64,000 bases of DNA from Pelobates cultripes (lineage: Eukaryota; Chordata; Amphibia; Anura; Pelobatidae). Where the stretch lies: assembly GCA_933207985.1 (NCBI GenBank), contig OW240915.1, positions 120,510,680 through 120,574,679 on the forward strand, read 5' to 3'. The position numbers and the translations under genes are program-made. Of this stretch, positions 55,024 to 64,000 are shown in pieces. The notes under the pieces were generated by a model, which was given only the letters and a program-made list of their open reading frames with translations, did not search any database and was not told the origin of the DNA. Position 1 is the stretch's first letter. Every line of letters begins with the position of its first letter.

Positions 55024-57084
55024 ATGCAAAAAATGAGGAGAGCGTCAAATAAGGGACGTGGCCCTGGTCGTGGTGCTGTTGGTGTTGGTGGAATCCCTTT
55101 TGCAAGGAGTGGACGTGGTCGATCTGTGCAAGCTACACGCACAAATGAAACACTTTCCTCATGTGAGAGCATGCGACAGAACCTTCAGTGTTATTTGGTA
55201 GGCCCGAATGCCGCTCTACGAATGGTGAGGCCAGAACAAGTACAGGCGATAGTAGATTGGATGGTGCACAGTGCCTCCAGTTCCTGCACATTTTCTCCCA
55301 CCCGGTGCCCTGCTGAAAGTTCAGAGTTGGCACCTGCAGCCCATGGTCATCTGTCTATCACCTCACCCCCTTGCAAATCACCCAAGCAGTCTGAGCCACA
55401 AGTCATGCAGCAGTCTCTTATGCTTTTTGATGACTCTGCTGGCGGGGTTTCTGTGGGCCATCCACCTAGCTCTTCCCCAGAAGTGGAAGAGATTGAGTGC
55501 ACTAATGCACATCCACTTATGTGTCAGGATGTGGACATGAAAGAACCACCGCAGCACCTCTCTGATTATGATGACGAAACACAGGTGCCAACTGCTGTGG
55601 CTTTCTGCAGTGTGCCAACCGGCAAGAAGGGCAGGGTTGAGGAGTGGGTGGACAAGGATGTGGAGGATAATGAGGTCCTAGACCCCACATGGAATGAAGG
55701 TCATGCAAGTGACGTGTTCAGTTTGGAGGAAGAGGCGGTGGTCGCACAGAGGCACCAGCACACCATAAGAGGGAGCAGGGTGCAAAAGCGGAGAAGCCGT
55801 CCCCTCAACGGTACGCCTGCTACTGCCCACCACACCCAGGGACCGAGCACACCAAAGCCAGCTCCAAGGAGTTCCCTGGCATGGCAGTTCTTCAGACAAT
55901 GTACTGACGACAAGACATGAGTGGTTTGCAGACTGTGCAATGAGAGCCTGAACCAAGGCATAAACATGCTAAACTTGAGCACAACCTGCATGACCAGGCA
56001 TCTACATGCAAAGGTCTGCTTCCTCTTCTGCTGCTGTCTCAGCCTCTTCCTCCACCTCTGGAGTCACAGTGGCACCTGCCACCCTGCAAACAGAGGATGT
56101 GGCAGCAACGCCACCACGTCCGCCACCATCCCCAAGCATCTCCACACTGTCCCATGGAAGCGTTCAGCTGTCCATCTCCCAAACACTGGAGAGAGATCCC
56201 TAGCCACCCGCGATCCCTGGCCCTGAATGCCAGCATTTCAAAATTCATGGCCTTTGAAATGCTGTCATTCTATCTGGTGGACAGTTTTGAAAACCTGATG
56301 GCGGTGGCTGTCCCACAGTATGTGGTTCCCAGCCGCCACTACTTCTCCAGGCGAGCCATCCCTTCCCTTCACAACCAATTGGCGGACAAAATCAGGTGTG
56401 CACTGCGCAACTCCATCAGTGGCAAGGTCCAAATAACCACAGATACATGGACCAGTAAGCACGGGCAGGGACGCTATATCTCCTTAACTGCACACTGGGC
56501 AAATGTAGTGGCAGCTGGCCCTGAGGCAGATAGCAGTTTGGCGCACATTCCTTCCACCACCGAGGATTGCAGGGCATTTCTCTTTGCCTCCTACTCTGCT
56601 TCCTCCTCCTCTACCACCACCTCATCCAGGCAGTGTAACACCTTCACCACCAACTTCAGCACAGCCAGGGGGAAAGACAGCAGGCTATTTTAAAACTCAT
56701 ATGTTTGGGGGAATAACCCCACACCGCCCAGGAGCTGTGGACGGGCATGGAACAAGAGACCGATGAGTAGTTGTTACCACAGAGACTCATGCCCGGCCTG
56801 ATGGTGTGCGAAAAAATGGGCGAAATCTCGTAGCATCTCTGGACCTAGCCGGTTTGACACACATCCCTTGCCTGGTGCATGTGCTGAATTTGGTGGTGCA
56901 GAAATTCCTGAAAAACTACCCAGATATATCAGAGCTGCTGCAGAAAGTGTGGGCCATCTATTCGCACTTTCGGCGTTCTCACCCTGCTGCTGCTCACCTG
57001 TCTGCGCTGCAGTGTAACTTCGGCCTTCCCACTCACCGCCTCACGAGACTGTGTGTGCAGCAAGCAGGCAATAGTGTAGTTTAA
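55024..57084 (+). pseudogene. hAT transposase with BED-type zinc finger
   Basis: The first open piece (55024-55920) has a basic Gly/Arg-rich start and ends at TGA (55918-55920) inside a BED finger: SLAWQFFRQCTDDK, then CRLCNESL and STTCMTRHLHAK after the stop. 56220-56480 has AFEMLSFYLVDS, VVPSRHYFSRRAIPSLHNQL and TTDTWTSKHGQGRYISLTAHW, the catalytic-Asp region (DTWTS). 56806-57082 has NGRNLVASLDLAGLTHIPC and HVLNLVVQKFL with the conserved CXXH box. The C-terminal dimerisation domain and catalytic Glu region are missing. Several frameshifts. Function lost. Confidence 0.88.
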
Positions 57085-57286
57085 GCTGCAGCATGCACGG
57101 GTCAGTCGCTCTGCGTAACAGAGTTTTCTTTTTTTATATGTCCCAATATTTTGGGGGCTACCCCAATTAAAAAAAAAAATAAAAAAAAATAAATAGTGTT
57201 GGCTACCTCCTCCTCCGCTTACACCATCATGGTCACTGCCTCCTCAACCTATGGGTCACTTAGTATAAACTATGTACGCATAGGTT

Positions 57287-57583
57287 GTGAAGGCCTTTCT
57301 CCATGCATCAGGAGTTGAGCTCAGTTTGAACAATGAAAGAGAATACCCTGCACTCCAACCCTCTCTCAAATGGATAATTCTGGTGATCCTCCTGACAGCC
57401 ATGCTTTGGATTTTGATTTATGTTCTTCGAAAGCTAAAATCAAAGATTCCATCTAGTGCTATTTTATGGTTCAGCTGTATTTTTAATTTTTATGTTATTT
57501 TAAGTGATTTCTCTATCCACATTTGTTTGCAGTGCACTTGTCCTACTCTTACCCCCATTTTACTTCCTTTTGCAGCTCTCTAG
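57287..57583 (+). other. ORF with transmembrane segment inside hAT 3' part
   Basis: Reads ...SLNNEREYPALQPSLKW, then ILVILLTAMLWILIYVL, then RKLKSKIP, a luminal/extracellular-membrane-cytoplasmic pattern, in phase from GTG at 57287 (a TAG lies just upstream). I do not recognise the protein. The flanking sequence is hAT 3' noncoding. It may be a captured exon or chance. Confidence 0.3.
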
Positions 57584-57735
57584 CCCTTTTAAGGACTTTT
57601 ATAGAGGCATTTTTGTGGCCAAAAGTTCGGGTCCCCATTGACTTCAATGGGGTTCGGGTTCAAGTTCGATCACGAACCAGGACTTTTTAAAAATGTTCGG
57701 CGGGACTCGAACATCCAGGTGGCCGCTCAACTCTA

Positions 57736-60563
57736 TGCGCAAGAACAAAGTGACAGTATGTGAAGTAAGGATACAATGTATAGAATAAGGGATTAACATA
57801 CCATGGAGTTTTGCAGGCAGAATAAGTGGTGTAATGAAATGTTGTAAGAAAGAGTGGTGAATACATATAACCCCCATGCAGTGTAAGGTACTTATGCATT
57901 TCGGTCATATTGGGCTGCCCACATATGATGGGAATGAAATGAAGGCCCAGTACGGCTGCGTGTGAACGCATTGGACCTGAAACAAGACCAATATAGCATT
58001 TACTTACAACCTTGCTATCTGTAAGCAGTTTCAAAATGAGATCTATGAAGGATATAATATACTCGTCTAAATAGATATAGGTGAACCGAAGTGCTTAATG
58101 GGAGGTCAAGATAGTGTACATAATGGAGGAATTACAACTACCCCATAAGAATGGCCAAATGAGGGTCTTAAGAATAGATAGGTTGCCGATAACATGTAGT
58201 ATAATGGGGTATTATGCAACACCTTAAGACCGACGTAATGCAAATGAAATGCCTAAATGAGGTTTTGAATTAGGACATGGCATGTAGCCCACAGTGGGGC
58301 GTATGACCGCACATTGTAAAGGCCTACTGAAGGCCAGGAGTAAGAAATTGCATTGTCGCAGTTTGTATCCTGAGTTACAGGATGATTGTGCCACTGTGTT
58401 GGGAATAATGCAGGTGAAGGTAGGATGCGAATCAGAGAATTGTTGTGGAGAAGTACGTAGCCAAGACATGTATGTGATGAGATGGTAGAGAACCTGATAG
58501 AGTTACTAATAATCATCTAGTTTAAGAAATGGTGAAACAGAATAGAACTTGTATGTAAACTCTTATAAAGCATCATATAATACATACATACAGAGCCAAG
58601 TAAAACAGGGTGTTGGCAGACAGAAATAAACAGGAACAGAGGCCTCTAGAATGCCACAGTGGTTGAACATGTTAGCGGCCTTGACAGCCGTATTTAATCG
58701 ATAGGAAGAGACGGGAGCTATAAGATATACATTAAAAAAAAACTACATGTGGAATGCTAAGGAAGATGAATATTATGCATACACAACAGGCATGGAAGGG
58801 TTGAACGCAACAGCAAATGCTAGAACAATGGTAGAATATCTCAGTAATATTAACATCAGCTAAAACTTGCTTAACTTGAACATGACTGAATGAGATTTAC
58901 ATAATGCGTGTAGATGCTACAAATAAGACAGTATATGTAATCACAATACCTAAGCCGGCCTGATATGGCCAAATATGATTCACATGTGTTAGTGTAACCA
59001 ATAAACGAGCGACCTAAGTGGGCCGAAATGTTAACAGTGTCTAAAAAGTGGATGAGTTTGTACTATATAAGGAAACCAGTGCGGTCAAATGCAGACTGAA
59101 TTTATGGAAGGTGGAAAATCGATGTGCTTGAGTGGTAGAATGAGGCCATAGCAGACAAATCATAAAATGCAGTAATCAAATTGAAAGCCCCTACTAGGCA
59201 GAGTAGGGCTTAACTGTAGGGCACATTAAAACACTCATAAAGTAGGGCTTAAGACTTACTTGTAAACTGCTTATGACTGGAGAAATCTAACTCAAAATGG
59301 CTCTCCAGACCACCAAAAGCACTTTAGTGTGCTATTAGACAGCAACAGAAATACCATGATGAGTTAGAAGGGGAGAGCAGGCAGAAGCAGCAGACAAGAG
59401 AACTGCAGATCTTGCAAGCGGTATTAGATTATACCGTATGAAAAGTACATAAATAAATGCATGCATGTTGTCATTCAGGGCACAACCACTAAACAGTGAT
59501 TTCCACTTAGTTGTATTTGGGCAGCGGCCCTTCAAGTGCATGTAGCATTAATAGAGATCATACCAAGATGTAAGCAGTAGAAAATACAAAATGACCCTGG
59601 AATAACCTAAAATAGCAAACTACTAATAAAATATTATTTGCAGAAAAATGTTAAAGTAACTTCAGGAAAACATGTGAGAAATAGGACAACATTGGCGAGG
59701 GATGGCTTAGTACTTAGTAAGCATGCAATAAACAAATCCCAATGACCAAAACACATATAACAAAAGGCTGTTACAGTGAAACAAATCCAGTATTTTTTTA
59801 ATTTTTTTTTTTTAAATAACCACATGTATAGGCCTGAGTTTGGCCTGACATAAATTTAGGCAGTCAGTTGTAAAACCTAGCCACATAATTAATAATGTAG
59901 GTTCAATGAGTGCCTGAATACTCAGAGGGCAGACAAATAAAACATTAAAAACAGGGTCGCAACTGATAAATTTTAAGAGTTTGAGTTTGTTTAGTTAGAA
60001 GATTTTTTTAAGACATTTAGAAGAAACAGGATAAGGATTTTTTTTCTTATTTTTCGGTATACAGAGAATGCATATAAAAAAGTCTATATTTCTCCCCTCA
60101 ACAACATTTATAGGCCCGAGTTTGGACAGTTTCAACACCTTGCACATAAATACAAAATAGTGTAGGCCTAATGGGTGCATATATAACCGGAAGGCAGACA
60201 AAGAACACATATAAAGAAAGGATGACAACCAAATTGCATGATAAAAGTCGATATGGCCAAATACAGTAAGTAAAAGCATAAACCTAATTGAGGCATAGCT
60301 GTTATGCTATGTATGATTGAAATAGGCTGAATTTGCATCAATAGTGAAATTTGCCATATCTGAATGAACTAACTTAATGTTTGTAGAGAAAAAAAATAAA
60401 TGTGCGAAGACTAACAGCCACAGCGGTGCCCCATGAGCTTCTAAGGTGGAGGCTTACTAGGCCAAGACCAGCTTGTCTGGAGGCAGTTTGTGTTGATGAC
60501 CTTTGAACTGGAAGTAAATGGTTCTGTACTGAACCAGACAGTCTCAGCCCAGAGGGAGGGGTG

Positions 60564-60567
<4 letters not shown>
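57736..60567. other. No gene recognised; old repeat sequence
   Basis: No ORF of note. A phrase TATAGGCCYGAGTTTGG recurs at 59827 and 60110, followed in each by GGCAGACAAA about 110 bp later, giving an old duplication of about 285 bp. Other loosely repeated GGCC phrases occur at 58955 and 59020. The element is not identified. Confidence 0.4.

Positions 60568-60616
<49 letters not shown>
60568..60616. repeat. (TA)n/(CA)n microsatellite
   Basis: About 17 TA repeats followed by CACACACACACA. The ORFs across it (YIYIYI) are artefacts. Confidence 0.95.
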
Positions 60617-60631
60617 AGATCCATCAAGATC

Positions 60632-61240
60632 CAGATATATTACACAAGATCCAGCGCACTCACCCATCCACTAAACAGCAACTTCAATGTTGAAAGATTT
60701 TTAAAAACACCTAATCTAGGCAAAAATAATGGGGGTTTAGTTACATTATATGATCATACATTGCATAAGCCTGCCACAACGTCAATGGGTGAGTGCGTTG
60801 GATCTTGTGTATTGTATTATTTGGCCCCCAGCAGCACCCCCATGTATGCATGTTAAGGTGAGTGCAGCCAACCCCCTCTTGTTTTATATATATATATATA
60901 TATTTGGGAGTCTAGCCAACTCCTTGGTTTTGCACCCCTCCCTGTCACAGGTGCCTCATCCCAGGGCCCTATTCAGCCTTGAACTGCAAAGAGCCCCAGA
61001 TGGAATTTTTTTTCCCCAAGTAGGTTAATCTCATAAGAGCAGACATTAAGTTGTTAGTGTAGGACCTGCCAAAGATGGGGTACATTGACGTTGTTGGCAG
61101 GTTTATGCAATGTATGATCATATAATGTAACTAAACCCCCATTATGTTTGCCTAGATTAGGTGTTTTTAAAAAAACAAATAAAATCTTTCAACATTGAAG
61201 TTGCTGTTTAGAGGATGGGTGAGTGCGCTGGATATTGTGT
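60632..61240. repeat. Fold-back: inverted ~140-bp arms with partial direct copy between
   Basis: 60640-60778 (CAAGATCCAGCGCACTCACC ... GCATAAGCCTGCCA) is the reverse complement of 61095-61240. The sequence TTGTGTATTGTATTATTTGG to CCCCCTCTTGTTTTATATA following each right arm occurs at 60800-60885 and 61219-61318. (TA)n runs lie at 60885-60903 and 61314-61335. Confidence 0.9.
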
Positions 61241-61313
61241 ATTGTATTATTTGGCCCCCAGCAGCACCCCCATTTATGCATGTTAAGGTGAGTGCAGCCA
61301 ACCCCCTCTTGTT

Positions 61314-61314
61314 T

Positions 61315-61358
<44 letters not shown>

Positions 61359-61372
61359 TACACACATATATA
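61314..61372. repeat. (TA)n(CA)n microsatellite
   Basis: TA repeats followed by about 11 CA repeats and a second short TA run. No gene. Confidence 0.95.
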
Positions 61373-61379
61373 TGGAAGG

Positions 61380-63264
61380 CGTGGCCTGAAGTTGTGGGAG
61401 GGGCTTGGTTCCCCTTCTTAAGGAGCATCAACCCTTCCCTCATTACCTGTTGGGTCTGGCGAATTGTGGGTAGAGAGATCGTCACTTCCGGTTCTCCTGG
61501 CGCCATTCTGCTTACCTGTATCTCCGTGGGTAGCTTCCTGGGTCCCAACGAGTGCTGTCTCGTCCGGTTTCGCCCGTCTGGCTTCATTTCCTGGCCGGGC
61601 GATTCGCTGCGCTTGCGTTATGGCAAAATCGTAAGTTATACGGCCGTCGCAATTTCGGCGCGGCCGTTTTACGTCATCCTAATACTACGGTCGCACACGT
61701 GATAACTCCGGTAAATATTCACACGAATGCCGGCGTTCGGTTTTACGGCTTGTATACGCATATAGCATGTTACATATTATTTCGTATGGGGCAATTCGTT
61801 ACATTCATATTATGCCCGTTCGTTTGCCGAAAGCTGTTTCACTTTTTATGTTACAACTTGTTGTATGCCCTAGGGCGACCTCTGGTGGCTGGTTCATTTT
61901 CACTGATTTCTCTCTCAAGTACATTCCACGACCCCTGGTGGTTATAAAGTTATGGCATTTGGCACAAGTAGCTTATAAATTCAGTTATGATTATAAGATA
62001 TCTTATGCTGGTTAAAGTTTGTTGGGCAATTTGTTAAATATGTTTATTAATAAGTTGAACAATGCATTTACACTCGGTCACCTTATGATCATTTCGTTTG
62101 CCGAATCTCTAGTCTATTATATGGTATAATTATGATAGGCACTAAGGAGACCTCTGGTGCTCGGTTTCAGTACTATTTAGTTGCTTGCACTACCCTGCTG
62201 ATCAGAAGGGTTATAATCACGACATCAATTGTTTGTAGGATTAGTGCATCAGTAGTCCAATGTTGTGTGCACCATATGAGTATCAATATACGGACATTTT
62301 GTCATACATAACGGTCAATTGATTAGGGACCTCTTGTATTCAGTGTTCTACACCAAGTCCACTGGGTTCTGCTACCCCACCAACTATTTCACTCTACATA
62401 AGTCAGTTCATATATTTAAATATACCTTAATGGGTCGCGCAGACCAGATTCCTCAAAGGTTTTTCTGTATTACTAGGTATAAGCATCCTTGCACTTTGGA
62501 GTATTCAGGTTCCAGTCACCTAAACTGTTGGAATATTATTTATAGGTATCTGATCAGCAGGGGGTCAAGGGCTACATATTTTAACCCTTACAAACTCATA
62601 TTACTCTCGTAGGTTACTACAGCTCACCTGGGTCACGTGTCCTACTTTCTGCAAAATTTCACTACTAGTGAAGTACTACTGGTAGGTATCAGATTAGCTG
62701 GGGATTTAGGGGCACAATTTCATTTTATTTTACCCATACAAACGTCAATTACTCTTGTAGATTACGACACACTTCTTCTCATACTATCTGGCAACTTACT
62801 CAGCAGGTACGTCACGTTTCGACTACTTCTCCCTCACTACCTAACCTTTAGGGTTTTTACAGATACTGGCATACTAAAAAAAGGACCCACTAGGTATGCT
62901 TTTCTGGCCTTCTACGCCTTACGTTAGTGGTCCCGCGAGGCCAACACCCATCCTCAATTCGCAGGTACGGCATCCCCTCGGGCCCATTCATAGCTAGCCG
63001 CCTCGCTTAGTTGCATAGAGAGGGCCTCACTTGTCACTCCCATTCTGTCTTATGCCTTTACAAGTCACAGAGAGGCCACCACCCCGCCATAATGCCAATG
63101 GCCACGTACCCCACACGCGCCAAATCATAGATAGTGCCTCTCAAAGCCGCTTAGCCACTAGTAGGGCCTCACCTGTCACGTCGCTTAGTAATTCTTCGCC
63201 GCTTGGCATTAGTTACAATAGCCAGTTGGGTAGCCCCAGATAACATACTATTTTATGTTGTAGC
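61380..63264 (+). other. 5' region of a DIRS-like element, CpG-rich start
   Basis: 61440-61760 is CpG-rich relative to the window and could act as promoter. Downstream are two diverged copies of about 140 bp (62540-62630 and 62680-62770, GGTATCWGATYAGCNGGGG...) and a second pair (63005-63045, 63145-63185, GGGCCTCACYTGTCAC). No ORF. The assignment follows from the ORF at 63265. Confidence 0.45.
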
Positions 63265-64000
63265 ATGTCACAAGTTCCTGAAGAAAGGGAAGATGTGTCC
63301 ATCGCCAGTACACCGGCTAGATCGGTCACTCCATCACGGGGTGACGACAACGCAAGCCCTGCATCACTCAGGGCGTGGACTGTTCCAAGAATTACGGCTG
63401 AATTAAGGAAGAGAAATATTCCGTTCCCTGCTACAGCTAGGAAAGCTGAGTTGTACAGACTATTAAATACCCAGACTGATAACTCTGGGGCAGGGGAAGG
63501 ATCCAGCGGGAACCATTCCTCAGATCTGCAGTCAGTTTTGTCGTCAGTCCTGACCTCTTTGGGTCGTATTACGGACAAACTGGACAAAATGGACGCAGAT
63601 AGCCAGCAAAGGTCGCCTGCTACTGCAGGGAGCCCAGTTGCTGCAGTATGCTTGGACCCCCTACCGGGTAATTTACCAACTAGTTCTAAAGACCCACATA
63701 TAATTAACCCAGCACACATGGTACCTGCTAAAACCAGAAAGGACATCTTGGAAGGAAAGGATATCAATCTGGTATCACTTTTGATTGCCTCACAAGATGT
63801 CCTTGAGAATAAGACATATGCATATGGGGATGTGTCGGTGGTTCTCAAGTCCAGAGATCCCCGGTTGAATCAAAAGCTTTCTATTCCAGAATTTGTACTG
63901 GCTTTTGGTATATACAGGGACGTCCTATGCTCTGTATATCCAAATAGGAGGGAAGAATTGGACCTTTACCTCCACAAGCTGGTGGATTTGGGACACAAGT
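63265..64000 (+). CDS. DIRS-like retroelement ORF1 (SAP-motif protein), open at window edge
   Basis: ATG at 63265 opens a frame with no stop for 245 codons to the end of the window. Residues about 37-66 (WTVPRITAELRKRNIPF, then ATARKAELYRLL) fit the SAP DNA-binding motif: two helices around a bend. A Ser/Gly-rich linker follows, then a region with DINLVSLLIASQDVLENKTY and IPEFVLAFGIYRDVL...REELDLYL, which I associate with the first ORF of frog and fish DIRS-like (tyrosine recombinase) retroelements. DIRS elements encode RT-RNase H and a tyrosine recombinase downstream, not included here. It is undamaged, so the copy may be young. Identification of the second region is from memory of the family. 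Confidence 0.75.
   Translation, partial: MSQVPEEREDVSIASTPARSVTPSRGDDNASPASLRAWTVPRITAELRKRNIPFPATARKAELYRLLNTQTDNSGAGEGSSGNHSSDLQSVLSSVLTSLGRITDKLDKMDADSQQRSPATAGSPVAAVCLDPLPGNLPTSSKDPHIINPAHMVPAKTRKDILEGKDINLVSLLIASQDVLENKTYAYGDVSVVLKSRDPRLNQKLSIPEFVLAFGIYRDVLCSVYPNRREELDLYLHKLVDLGHK

Larger units (their letters stand above)
55020..57735 (+). mobile_element. hAT transposon, decayed
   Basis: A plus-strand transposase pseudogene (55024-57084) is followed by T-rich 3' sequence and by AAAGTTCGGGTCCCC...ATTGACTTCAATGGGG and CTCGAACATCCAGG (57623-57718), the end sequence typical of vertebrate hAT repeats. The 5' terminus is not found. An ORF of unrelated appearance lies at 57287-57583. Confidence 0.85.

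Noticed and set aside
55133..56248. Minus-strand ORFs across the hAT element
   Set aside because: Shadows of the plus-strand transposase reading.
61440..61700. Host-gene CpG island promoter
   Set aside because: The downstream ORF is a DIRS-like protein and the sequence carries motifs shared with local LTRs, so an element promoter is the simpler reading.
60374..61702. ORFs containing YIYIYI and THTHTH runs
   Set aside because: Translations of TA and CA microsatellites.

Overview
The window looks like intergenic DNA from a repeat-rich vertebrate genome, most likely an amphibian (anuran). This rests on the mix of elements: L2-like and L1/Tx1-like LINEs, Sushi and IN-first Ty3/gypsy elements, Tc1, hAT and piggyBac-type DNA elements, a DIRS-like retroelement and a gamma/epsilon-like endogenous retrovirus (ERV). 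The species is inference. I see no rRNA, tRNA, CRISPR array or bacterial-style operon. Only one short piece (44816-45025) looks like a host exon.

Layout. 1-2942: right end of an LTR, a possible tRNA-Leu primer site and an L2 LINE fragment. 2943-14215: a minus-strand ERV with two LTRs about 1.5% apart, broken gag and pol, and an env frame open from signal peptide to cytoplasmic tail. 14547-27790: one L2 LINE split into three pieces, first by a Sushi-type gypsy element (15210-18170) and then by an 8-kb tRNA-Leu-primed LTR element (18372-26319). The second element itself contains an L1 copy, a hAT scrap and a TTAA-flanked MITE. 27845-28190: an orientation-switching minisatellite. 29596-34640: a second L1 copy with an internal inversion, carrying a Tc1-type element (30081-31578). 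34961-43500: several LTRs plus a gypsy pol whose integrase lies upstream of its reverse transcriptase.

44816-45025 is a candidate terminal exon of a membrane protein. 47508-54855 is dominated by one LTR family (called LTR-A here), including two solo LTRs with exact 5-bp target duplications; one of them is invaded by a second LTR (LTR-B). 55020-57735 is a decayed hAT transposon with an unexplained membrane-segment ORF in its 3' part. 60632-61240 is a large fold-back. 61380-64000 is the 5' part of a DIRS-like retroelement whose first ORF, with a SAP-like motif, is open to the window edge.

The genes do not form a host pathway. They are the replication genes of separate mobile elements in a nested stack, and the nesting order gives relative ages. 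The observations most worth following are the open ERV env, the extra pol segment, the recurring palindromes in unrelated LTRs, the two hammerhead-like motifs and the intact DIRS-like ORF. I did not find a convincing new multi-gene system.
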